Assembly (NCBI GenBank): GCA_031763025.1
Contig: JASSKH010000010.1
Span: 10,061,427-10,125,426 of the forward strand
DNA: 64,000 bases
Direction: 5' to 3'
From: Macrocystis pyrifera
Lineage: Eukaryota > Sar > Phaeophyceae > Laminariales > Laminariaceae
Shown: positions 1 to 10,129 of the stretch, piece by piece
How positions within the stretch are numbered: the first letter of the stretch is position 1
How the letters are laid out: every line of letters begins with the position of its first letter
Notes under the pieces: generated by a model
Databases searched by the model: none
The model's input: the letters and a program-made list of their open reading frames with translations, nothing else
Told to the model about the DNA's origin: nothing
Position numbers and translations under genes: made by a program

Positions 1-464
1 GTTGTTTTCTCCTGTAGGCGATTGTAGTTGCATATCCCTCTGCCATCTACCGTTGGTGGTGCTGCATGTTTTCCCCAGCAGATCTGCGTGTAACTGGTTT
101 TATCATTCTTCGATCCGAACGTAGAAGGGGCGAGGTGAATCTACCTATTAATAACGTGTGTCATTCGGGCGGTCGTCGGTTAGAACATCGGTTGGATACG
201 GGTGCTGACGTAAACTATCAGAACCGACGTCTCTTCCCCGTCGTGACGTTAGAAATTTTCTCTACTATGTTGTTTCATTTTTTTGTTTATGCTGCCGACA
301 GGGATTCTAACAGTCCGGTTCCAACGGCCCAAAGGTAATATGGTCTCGTTTCGCAGCTCAAGAATGAACCCGTAAGGGGTATATTAGGTGTGGAGGAAAC
401 AAAGTACCCAACCTTCCCAGGCCGTGACAGAAGCAGCATCCGTCTCGTTTTCCGTGCTGCGCAG

Positions 465-3400
465 GAATCGCGCAACAAGCAAGCGGATGCCGAAAAGTCT
501 GCGCTGGAAGCAAAGCGAGCGCGAGTATTGGACGACATGAACAGGCGCCAGCAGCGGTTACAACGACTCCGGCAAGAGGAAGAAGCGTGAGAATATTACT
601 GAAAATCGTTGGTGTTCGCTGGCTTAGCTGACTGCGCGCGGTCCCGCAAGCAATTAGCAAACGAACGAAATGGAATGTTGGGTGTACGAAGTGTACGAAA
701 TGATCGCGCAACGGTCCGGGGATACGTTAAGGCAAAATGCATGTTTCTCCCGGGGACATTTCATATACCCCAGGCGGGTACTCCATACTTCGCTCGCGCG
801 TGCAATTCTCTCTCTTGTGTGCTTGGTCGGCATGTTCCTTCACGATGAATGTCCATCCATGAACCCATCCGGGCTCGTACCATCGCACCACAGAGAGTGT
901 TGGACACGGAACACGTTGTACGGTCGGCTGCTTGAAGGTTTCTCGCAGTTGCGACCGTTTCTTCTTGATGTTTTGTTCGCTATCATGCAACGATGGAAGG
1001 CCACTATTATTATGTTTTAACCTTGTTTTTGACACGACCCCTTCCATTCACCATCAACACCACCAACAACTAAAGGAGTCTGCGACCGGCATGATATTTG
1101 TATTGCGTCATATAGTAGATACATAACACAACATGTCTCGGGCTGTATGGCAATAAACGGCACCTGGTATATACGAATATCACGTAGTACAACACCACGA
1201 GCTCTAAAACGCGAATTATTTCTTCAAGAAGTGTTAGAAAATAGTAACGCAACTGCAACCTCCCCCCCCGGAAATCACGCTAATTAATTGCGGCAAGCAC
1301 GTCGTAACCATCGCTTTCCTCTCCGCGTCGACCCCCCAGACTGCTACGTAGACAGGGGGGTCACTCTCGCCGACGTAGCTTGGGCAGGCCATCGTATGTT
1401 GCGTTAGGTTGTACACACACACCCAGTTGACACCATTAATTAAAACACATTAATGCTGCACCATAACACAGCTGAACGCACACCCGGTTGACAACATTGA
1501 TGCAAAAAATGTTAACGCTGCACCGCAAAAAAAAAATGAAATCACGTTCATGAAGTGCGTTCAATACCACAACCGTGTCGTGTCGGTCACTTCCACTCCT
1601 CATCGACTCCCCCAGACTGCTGGACAGGGGGGGTCACTCTCACCAGCGCAGCTCCAGCGGGTCATCGTCTGCTGACGCTGCTGTCGAGTCGATATCCACA
1701 CGATTAGGGATGGAACCCAAACGATTGGGGGGAGGCGCAGGCGACGGGGATGATTTAGCGGAGAGAGCTATGAGAGATGAGGGGGACGCCTTCTCCTTGC
1801 CGCCGATTTCTGGCGGTGGTAAGGGGGGGCAACAGCAGACACGAAAGCCTAGGCACGTGTCGACGTTTCGAGAGAGAATACTAGAAGAAAGACGGGCCCG
1901 AAAAGAGGTGAGTAAAATAAATCGGTAAGGCGCTAATTTCTCGGGTAATATACTCCTACAGCCTCCCATCCCCCGGTTTTTGATAGGATGAAGCTCACCC
2001 TTCATGCGACTCGCCCAGCACCTCGCGACGTTTCGAACTTGGTACAAGAAATGTCTGTCTGGTCGGTGAAAACTCGAGGTGCTCCGTCCAGCATTGTAGG
2101 GGATGTGAGAGTCCATGGCCAAACGACCACCTTCATGCATGACATGAGTTCACCCCCCCGCCCCTCGAGATCCCACTGCGGTTCATTGATCTGCGCAGAG
2201 AACTGTATGATGAACCCTTTATACTCCTGCGGAAAATCCCCCCCTATAGTATTTACCTGGTATAAATACATATAGGTTGGGTTGGCGTCGGTTGGCGACG
2301 ACGCTGTGAAACACGCCCCTCACTGCTTGAGCTAGACAGCCAGGGTACCGTTTTGTTTTGGGCAGTTACCACGTCTGGCGGTCAAGTCAGACCATTTGTG
2401 TGCGGGGAGAACCTTTACTTCGCACAAGGGGGATGATCGTATCACGCAGAGGGTATATGGTGAGGCACCCACGAAGCAGTTACATAGTAAACCCATTTCT
2501 GTCTGTGGAAGTAAAGTAGCCACGCCAGAAATTAAATCAATTAATTGATGCTGTCATCCATATGCCAGAAAATTCGCCTCTAAAGCGATTCTTAGTAGGA
2601 TGCAGCTCACCCTTCATGCGACTCGCCGAACATTTCACGATGCTTCGCGCTTGGTGCTAGCAATGTCCGCCTGGTCGGTGAAAACTCGTACGTTCTCCGT
2701 CCCGGCATTGTAGGGATGCAAGGGTCTATGACCCTACGACTACGGCCATGCATGACAATGAGTACACCCCCCCCCCTCAAGATCCCACTACTGTTCAGTG
2801 GTTTGCGCAGAGAAGTATATGATCGACCCTTCATACTCCTGCGGAAATGGGATAAAGCTTCTTGGGTTTTAAAGAGGCGTTTGAGATGAATCGCCCTTTG
2901 TTAAGAGAGGTGATGCGGGTAGTAGTGGCGACTAGGGCTCGGAAGTCGAGGCAGCCCTCTACCTGTTTTTGCGTTCATGTGTTTACGCGAGTTGCTGATT
3001 TTCACGGCAGCCTTAAACGCAGGGCACGCTTCATAGGGCATACGCCTATATAGGGCATGCCTTACATTAGAGCTGGGTGAAGCCGGAGATCCTGTTCAAA
3101 GCCTGAAGCTGGAGATCTGGGCCATTCGATCGCGAATCACTGAAAATATAGCTTTTTGTTTTTTATTTTCGCCCTCCACCCGCGAACACAGCTAAGAGCT
3201 GAGGAGATGCAAAAATATCAGCGAGCGCGAGCTTCCAGCGAAAGCTATTAATACCCTACATTTGAAGAAAGGAGGATGGCAGAGATATTAGGAGGCGTTT
3301 TCGTAGGCTCTCGTATTGTTGAGCCCGAACGACCCAGTTGGTGGGCGCGGTGTTTGCTGAGTATCTGCTTCCCTTCCGTGCTACGTACGCTGTGTATGCT

Positions 3401-5333
3401 GCGCGCTGTCCCGCAAACGTGTCTCCAGGTCGACGCCTTGAAAAGGAAGGAGCTTGAGGAAAAACACAGCCGCCAAACAGAGTACGCTGCCAAGGTGTGA
3501 AGAACATGTATTCAGACCAATTCCTCCCTCGGGTCCACGATTATGCTTCAGCTTTGCTGGTAACAGCGCGCGCGACGTTGAAAGAAGTCTCTGACCTATA
3601 GTAGCCGTATCCACCTTCTCTAAGCTATAGCAAGAAACTATTCCACCAAAACCATTTTGATGTGTTCCAAACATCCCCCCTCCTTGTCTCCTCGAAAAGT
3701 GCACGTCCTTTTTTCGGGCACAACTTGGAATCAGAGTTGGATCGTTTTTTGTAGAGGTAAAAGGGTCAGCCAATCGCCGTGCACGCGAGTTCGGCATCAA
3801 TTACAGGGGTGTCGAATCCATGGCACAAATCGCCAGAACAAGTGACCCGTCACACAGGAGGCCTGAACATTTCTAGCCTCCCCCCTCTCCCTGTTCGCAT
3901 CGATCACTCTAATCGATCCGAGCACAAACACAGCGCACTCTAAGAGGTCTGCCCCCCCCCCCCCCCCCCCCTCCGTTCGCACCAATCCCAAAAAAGACGA
4001 ACATTCGAGTACAGGCAAAGAGCGCTCTACGTAGTTCTGCCCCTTTTCCTGTTGATATCAATCCCTGCAGAAAACGAAGATCCGAACACAGGCAAGGCCT
4101 ACACATTTCTAATCCCCTCCCCCTGGTTCTACCCGCCTCCCACTCCCCCCGGTTACACCAATTCCCAAAAAACGAAGATCCGAGCACAGGCAAAGCGCGC
4201 TCTGGCGGCCGAGCAACGCCGGGCCCAAGAAGACGCTGACCGATCCGCCCGGGTGCACCGGAGTGGCCAGTTCGTCGACCGCACCCCGATCGCCATCAAG
4301 AGACCCAAGCAAGAGGGAGAGTGGGGGGTTTACTCCTACCCTCCTGATCGATCGCCTGATAGATTGGAAGCAACCAAGAAGGGTGTGAGTGGAAGAGGAG
4401 GGGGGGCGAGGGGTTCGGGTTGGCGGCCTGCGCCTGGATATGGATCGACGGGACGCGTCCGGGATCGACTGGGTTCTGCGGAGTTGAGGGATAGGATGCG
4501 ACGGGAGAGAGAGAGGGCAAAGGGCGCGAGTCGCGCGCGGGCAGCGGACGCGCGGGCAGCGGCAGTGCAAGCGGGGACGGCAGCGGGTGCCGGTAGCAGG
4601 TGCTGCGGCAGCTCAGAAGATGATTCTGGAGGCGGGCGGGAGGGCGGGGTTTCGTAGAGACTTAGGAAGCGGCGGCGGGGACGCGGCTGCTGGTAATAGG
4701 CGGGTTGAGGGGAGAAGGGTTTACCGCCATCACCGGCCGGCCCCGCCGACGGAACAGCGCCGGATGGAGGAGCGATTAGGTCATGGCCAAACTCGGTCCG
4801 GTAACGTCGGTGGTGGCGGCGGCCGAAAGGGTGGCATTGCACGATCCGGCACGAAAAGTGAAGGAGGAAAAGGAGGGACGCCTGACCCCCAACGGCAACG
4901 TCCAGTCGGCGGCGGCAACGACATACATGCCATGTACGAGGAGCGGCTAGCGGCCCTCGAGCGGCGCCTCGTCGCTGCAAGCAGCGGTAGCCGTAGCTTC
5001 CCCGAAGGAGGAGGCGGTGGCTCGACCGTCGGCAGCGACAGTAGTGTTGCTATAGAAAGGAGGGGCGGAGGGGAGGGGACGCGGGTACGGGAACTCTCCA
5101 TGCCATTGAGCGGGGGGGGGGAATGGGGGACCGAGAACAACCCTTTCGGTTACCGAGAGTCGCCGGTGGAGCATGGGAGGGGTGGTTTCGCTCGCAAACC
5201 AGGCTATGGCGGGGTGGTGAACGGCGGAGAGTTTACGAGTGGTCGTGAAGTTGAGGTAGAAGGATTGAGTACCATGTACATGGGGCCGATTTCGCACAAA
5301 ATGGCCCGGATGCGTACAACCAGCAAGGCATAG
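465..5333 (+). CDS. Multi-exon coiled-coil / Gly-rich protein gene, 5' end unresolved
   Basis: I do not recognise the family. Five exons fit GT-AG borders and a continuous reading phase: 465-586, 1658-1907, 3429-3494, 4190-4384 and 4617-5333 (stop TAG), about 449 codons. The first exon follows ...GCTGCGCAG and is in frame 0; the junction phases are 2, 0, 0, 0. Exons 1-4 encode charged helical, probably coiled-coil sequence (NRRQQRLQRLRQEEEA, RERILEERRARKE, LKRKELEEKHSRQTEYAAK). The last exon is Gly/Arg-rich and probably disordered, ending MARMRTTSKA. Splicing 4385-4616 (donor GGT/GTGAGT, acceptor CTCAG/AAG) removes an apparent frame jump near 4590; an indel would be the alternative. Upstream exons must exist. 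Candidates at 302-334 (after a T-rich tract) and a 15-nt exon near 356-370 are not secure. Cytoskeletal or ciliary coiled-coil proteins look similar, but that is only resemblance. Confidence 0.5.
1986..2165 (-). repeat. G-headed dispersed repeat, copy 1
   Basis: This is a minus-strand copy of a roughly 240-bp family whose 5' end is a run of G (here C on the plus strand, about 2152-2158). Shared blocks include GGTCGGTGAAAACTCG, TGCATGACATGAGT and the distal CACCCTTCATGCGACTCGCC. It lies in the intron between the 1658-1907 and 3429-3494 exons of the coiled-coil gene. Other copies are at 2597, 26865, 29829, 52487, 52927 and 53263. Confidence 0.75.
2597..2777 (-). repeat. G-headed dispersed repeat, copy 2
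   Basis: Second minus-strand copy, 0.6 kb from copy 1 in the same intron. It starts at AGGATGCAGCTCACCCTTCA and ends in a run of ten C, equivalent to a G head. It is closer to the 53263 copy than to copy 1 in the GGCATTGTAGGGATGC block. Confidence 0.75.
3850..4202 (+). repeat. Tandem partial copies of an intron/exon junction (exon at 4190)
   Basis: The authentic acceptor GATCCGAGCACAG/GCAAAGCGCGCTCT (4177-4202) is preceded by imperfect copies at about 4077-4101, 4001-4029 and 3915-3942. A further copy of the block ACACAGGnnnGGCCT...ACATTTCTA lies near 3850-3875. Spacing is about 75-100 bp. The copies keep the CAG/GCAAAG-like splice junction, so they are potential cryptic acceptors. A 20-C run (3952-3971) sits inside one copy. 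Confidence 0.65.
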
Positions 5334-6149
5334 ATCGTGCGTGGGTGTTTTCTTCACGTTAAACCATTCGTTCCGCCCCATCGACTTTCAGCACACCCAG
5401 CAGCAACATCTAGTGTCCGTGCTGTTGATTCGTCGTCCTCGAGAGATGCAACAGTTCTGCGGTCACAAGCTTCTGCGAGACTATTAGAGTTGCTGCCTGT
5501 TGTTGTCGATACTTGATGCTTCTTCCTCGGACAAGAGTTCCACCAACGCTTTTGGGGTCCAGGTTATAGTGACCAAAAAAAAAGGACAAGCAGTGCGGTG
5601 TGATCATGTGTCTCGACTACAATCAGTATCGCCAATGATGCGCGCGTGTCCTGCAGCTCCGTATACTGCAGTTCGGACACATGCCCTACCCAGGTAGCCT
5701 ATGGTAGTGTATTAGTGTGGCCGCTGTGTTTTGTTTTTCGGCAATTTTTCCCTCTGAAGTCACGAAGGGGTTACAAAAAGCGAAGCCAAATGTTCCTGAC
5801 GGTTCTGAGTATTGTACGCCGAATCTACCTGTTCAGGGCACCCCACGAGCTCTCGCACCAGCTCGGGCTCGCGGCCTGATGGAACTTTATTTGTATTTGG
5901 CGCACGGCATAGTTAAGACCTGTGACACATGCTTCGCTAGGGGTGCTTCCATCTTTCCCTGCCGCTACGATACTCTTTTGAGGAGCTCTCCGTCTCACCT
6001 AAAACCTGGCCTTGAGAAAACTCGAACGGGCTACAAAAAAACTGTAACCGATGAAAAATCCTATGACTTAATTGTAGGTGTACAACGAAAAAAACAATTG
6101 GAAATCGAAACTTGATGACGCAATGGCTGCGTAGCTCCCCAGTCAAGGA

Positions 6150-6385
6150 GTGTGTTATCAATAGTCAGTCACAAATAAATCGGCCACAATGTGCTATACT
6201 GTTACGTGTAATGCTTATATTGGTTAGGTACTTGGTTAAACCTTACACCAACAGACAAACATTTAGTTATAGCCAGTCACTAATAAATCGGCCAAAATGG
6301 GTTACTGCTACGTATATAAGGCTTATGTTGGGTAGGTTGTTAATTAACCTTTTACTAGTAGCCCAACGGATTGAGACCTTAACAA
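6150..6385 (+). repeat. Local duplication of a roughly 110-bp unit, related copy at 8283
   Basis: The unit around AGTCAGTCACAAATAAATCG (6160) is repeated at about 6267 (CCAGTCACTAATAAATCGGC). It continues into TTGGGTAGGTTGTTAATTAA...AGCCCAACGGATTGAGACC, which recurs at 8297-8355 as TTGGGTAGGCGATCGGTTAA...AGCCCAACGGACTAAGACC. TTGGGTA and TAGCCCAA form short inverted ends, so this may be a small inverted-repeat element. Confidence 0.55.
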
Positions 6386-7012
6386 ATGGCATCGACGGCA
6401 GGACTATGCAACTCTATCGTACCACGCGTCGTGTATTGACAAAGAAAGTGCAGACATTACGTACGCAAAATTGTTATTCCCCACACCACACCTTTTGCAG
6501 ACATGAAACGCCTCGTGCCTCCACTTTGTCCCGTTTTCTGTATATCCAACTGTACGTACGTATCCTGGCATGGTGTTCGATTTGTTTCGTTTAATGAGAA
6601 ACGAGAGAACAGAAGGGGGGCACCACATGCTTCTCATTGAAAAACGGCAGCCAGTAACGGACCGAAGGGCTCTTACACTCTCTCGCTACGTATCTCTCTA
6701 GTTCTAGCTAGCCAAGGGCAACCCTTGGCCACCGGAGAAACATACATGACAGATTTCCGCTCACACGCGATTGTGCATCCAGCTCATGCAAGAAAGCTGC
6801 TGTGTTTCGTTCTCGTTCTCTTTTGTGTTCAAGGCTCTGATGCTGATCGTCCTCACAGGTGTCGCTGGGATGGCTATGGTCAAAGTGAGAATCCATCGCC
6901 CGAACTAGCGGTACTTGGCGTTTTAATCTTTTGGGGGCCCAGGTGTCGCCACCGAATGAACGAAAAGCACGTTATTCTGTGTGGTGTGAGCGCGCAGCTG
7001 TGACAATAGTTC

Positions 7013-7110
7013 ACACCTCGGACATATCATCGCTTCCCACAGACAGGCGATGATCTAGATCTCTCAAGGCAGATAGGTAGATAGATCCCTGATCACGCGT
7101 CGACCCGTAT
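7013..7110 (+). repeat. GATC-rich dispersed repeat, copy A
   Basis: It begins CACACCTCGGACATATCATCG and continues with GATCTAGATCT, AGATAGGTAGATAGATCCCT and GATCACG. The same CACCTCGGACAGA head followed by GATC-rich sequence occurs at 22823 and 57758, and related bodies at 23640, 24474, 48100 and 50320. Confidence 0.55.
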
Positions 7111-8535
7111 ATCCGGTCCGTTCCAGGGGAGGAGAGTGATATAAGGCTTACAAGGCGATTCGCTCCGGGGGTGACCTTCGCCGCCCACTACGTTCGCTCA
7201 GGAAGGAAGAGTACATCAAATTATGTGAAGCGGATAGAGGTCCTTGATTGAATATAGTTTTTTTCATGATTGATTGTAGTTACAAACTGGCGACTTGATA
7301 ATGCTAAGAGTCTCGCCGCCATGCTTCAGGAGAAAACAGCTCGGACGCCACGTACGCTTCGCGTCGCGGGCGGTTTTCCACTACGCTCGCTCACATGTCG
7401 TCCGTACGTACATACCCCAGGTAGGGTATTTATTATCTTCTTTCGATAAGCTCTCTGTCTGTACTCGTATGCACGAAAGAGAAAGCACAGCACGGCACAG
7501 CAGCACTGCGAAAACAATGAAAACAAAACCGAAAAATTCGGAAAGAAAAAAATCCCCGTCCCCTCTCGTGGAATAATTTCCTGCCTGTTAGGAACATCTT
7601 ACACCGGTCAAAAAGGAAAAAAAAAAAAAAATCAAACAGCAGAGCTTCTCTCTCAGCCTCGTACGCCACCCGCCCCTCTCGCGACCATCTCGCGACCGAT
7701 TCAGTTCGGGCAAAGCTTTTCTCCCTCTCTTCCTCAGTGAGCCCCGTCGCCCGCCTCGCGTAAAGCCCGGTGCTCACCGTGGACCTCGTTCGCCAGCTCG
7801 ACAATGTTGGTGCTCAGACTGCGTAGTTCTCTCGGTGAATTTCAGATTGGTCGCAAAAATAATCACCGATTGAGCTTATTTTGCTCATCAAAACAACCCA
7901 TATATACTCGTACACAGTATAACCCGCACCACACCAGGAGCCCAGACAGAGCCCATTCATGCTTCCCTCGTGTCTCGAGGCACACGCGACGCCCAGCCAC
8001 GAAAGCGGCGACCGCGCTCCTTGCAACCCCTCCTCTACCCGCCAGCACCCGCTGACACCCGCGACGGTGCCACGCTCGCCCGCGGAACCGTGTTCGGAGT
8101 ACAGGCACGCACACGAAACGAAAGAAGAAAAAAGAAAAGAAGGGCTGAAAGTGCAAAGAGAAAGGGAGAAAATAAAGACCCGCTGGAAAGGTCCGGCAAG
8201 AAATAGAAGGAGGCGATTTCCAAGTGGGAGCTCTGAAAGGGGCCAGGGATGTACCAACCGAGCACGCTCAGATATCGAGATATCTATAATTAGTTCTATA
8301 TTGGGTAGGCGATCGGTTAACCTTTTACCAATAGCCCAACGGACTAAGACCTTAACTTACATGCATGATCTAGGTCACGCTCCAGGGTGGGAGCCAAAAA
8401 CTCTGTATGATCTATATACTTACAGAGAAACAGCATATCCTACAAGGGCATGCTTCTTGGGTTGGATATGTACGACACAGATCCTGCACGGCAGTACCTC
8501 AGAACGGCAGATTGGGAGCTAAATGCGTTAGATAG

Positions 8536-8724
8536 TTATCTGTCCGACCTGTACGTGTAATAGCCTGTATGTAGCTCAATCTCGCGCGCATTTCGTACGA
8601 CCAGAGTACCGGCATTTCGGGCACTCATCCTTCCACCCAGCAACTGCTGGATTTGCTCCATTCGGCCGACGATGTCATCGTCCCTATCTATATCGTTCGT
8701 CACTGTTCCCCTCTGCGGCCGCAA
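8536..8724 (-). CDS. Possible isolated coding exon
   Basis: The minus-strand frame reads a protein-like segment with DRDDDIVGRMEQIQQLLGGR and SARNAGTLVVRNAREIELH before a stop. No acceptor or donor chain to other exons could be established and no family is recognised. It could equally be chance or a decayed gene fragment. Confidence 0.15.
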   Translation of the reverse strand: MRPQRGTVTNDIDRDDDIVGRMEQIQQLLGGRMSARNAGTLVVRNAREIELHTGYYTYRSDR

Positions 8725-9106
8725 AAGAGTTAATACATTTCAGTGTTAATAATATGTACCGTAATATACACTGCTGTGAAACTGCCGGTCCGTGCAAAAA
8801 GTATTCTACCGGTCGGTGTGATACTACTGCTGCTGTACTTTTCAGGTAATAACTTGTCACGGGTCGCCTTTTCGCACAACGATGATACTGCTGTATTTTT
8901 TTTGCTGGCGACATTTCTCTAGAATACCTACTACTAACTGTACGTAGTACGTAGCCAGATTTGTTCTCTGTTGCTCGGTCGGTTCACAAGCCGACGGCGG
9001 GTGTCTTCGCGTTTTTCATCCGTAGGCGGCATGGGGGGTTCGGCGCGCATACGACGCATACATGCAGATACCACGATATCACACAGAAGACTAAAAAAAC
9101 TAACTA

Positions 9107-9211
9107 TTACAGGGGTCCATAGTTAACGGGACCAGATTTTGTTAGTAAAAATAGGCAAATATATAGGTTTTTATGTATACCATAGGTCCTAATAACTATG
9201 GACCCCCGTAA
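9107..9211. mobile_element. TA-flanked inverted-repeat MITE, copy 1
   Basis: The ends are TTACAGGGGTCCATAGTTAA and its near-complement ending ACCCCCGTAA, flanked by TA on both sides (9105-9106, 9212-9213). The body reads TTGTTAGTAAAAATAGG and contains no coding sequence. The terminal inverted repeats are about 27 bp. TA duplication and small size fit a non-autonomous Tc1/mariner-type element; that superfamily call is inference. Confidence 0.85.
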
Positions 9212-9478
9212 TAGTATACTGATCATGTGCGTGCGTGCGTTTTTTCCATCCCTCGACATCCAACACACCTGGTGCCCGTGCTGATTCTTCATCCTCGAGA
9301 GACACCAGCTCTGTGGTCATAAACTGCGAAACAGAGAAATGGTGCACCGCATGTCAACCGTAGTACTACTGACTAGATTCCAACATCGCAGGACGTACAA
9401 CAGTACCAGGTAGTGCAACCTACTATTAATACCACCGTCGTACCAGGTACGTACAAAGCAACAAGGTCTACCGCAGTC

Positions 9479-9640
9479 AATATCAAAACGGCCAAAATCG
9501 GTACGATTTTTCTTTAGTTGAGCTGCGCGAACAGGGCGATAGAGGACAACGTTCGCTACATAATATCAAAACGGCCAAAATCGGTATTTCTTGAGTTGAG
9601 CTGCGCGAACAGGGCGATAGAGGACAACGTTCGCTACATA
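9479..9640 (+). repeat. Two-copy tandem duplication, about 80 bp
   Basis: ATATCAAAACGGCCAAAATC begins each unit (about 9479 and 9562) and GACAACGTTCGCTACATA ends each. The units differ mainly by a short deletion after CGGTA. No coding content. Confidence 0.85.
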
Positions 9641-9820
9641 TATGCTCGTTTCATGGAAGGGTAGAGCCTATCTACATAGGCAGCAGTAACTGGAGCCACC
9701 CAATAACCTACTGCCTTGATGCTGCCCTCTCCTTGCCTCTGCTCGTGGTCAAAACCAAGAGCAAAAAGGCAATTAATTGTGGTGAGATTGGCTTCCTCTA
9801 GCAATTAGTACGTGACAGTT

Positions 9821-10051
9821 ATGGCCTCTGCCAGATGATATCAGCAAGAGGGCTTCCAGCGAGGGACTCCACCAGTCTCGCTGGCCTCGCACTCAGTAAG
9901 TCTTGTTCTTAGAGCTTGTATTATCACGGAGTGATCCTCATCGGACCACGAGCCAGGTGGCTAGGGGACATCACACAGGATCCCCGGCCACTGCTCCACT
10001 CACACATGCGATTACACTGAAACCTCCACGGCTTGGTATCTTTTGGCTACA
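9821..10051 (-). repeat. 3' LTR of the gypsy element
   Basis: 231 bp, read as identical to 14236-14466. The open frames within both LTRs are simply copies of each other and are not genes. Confidence 0.93.
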
Positions 10052-10129
10052 GCACCCCCAAAGCGAGTTCACTCGACACGAACGAGCTTGACAAAACCAA
10101 AAAACCAAGACGAAATCGCATGCGGCAAA

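Larger units (their letters stand above)
5334..9100. other. Intergenic, no convincing gene
   Basis: I find no recognisable protein or RNA gene here. The stretch holds short dispersed repeats (6150-6385, 8283-8355, 7013-7110), a T-rich run near 7620-7631 and several open frames with weak, repeat-like content. A minus-strand string near 7745-7815 (reading NIVELANEVH before a GTGAGC) could be an exon but cannot be joined to anything with confidence. Confidence 0.4.

Noticed and set aside
4109-4980. Long minus-strand frames (153 and 214 codons) opposite the coiled-coil gene
   Set aside because: They are GC-rich antisense shadows. The plus strand has phase-consistent exons, consensus-like splice sites and a more protein-like composition.
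9903-10091. Matching 62- and 76-codon frames at 9903 and 14318 as genes
   Set aside because: Both are the same stretch inside the two identical LTRs and are antisense to the element.
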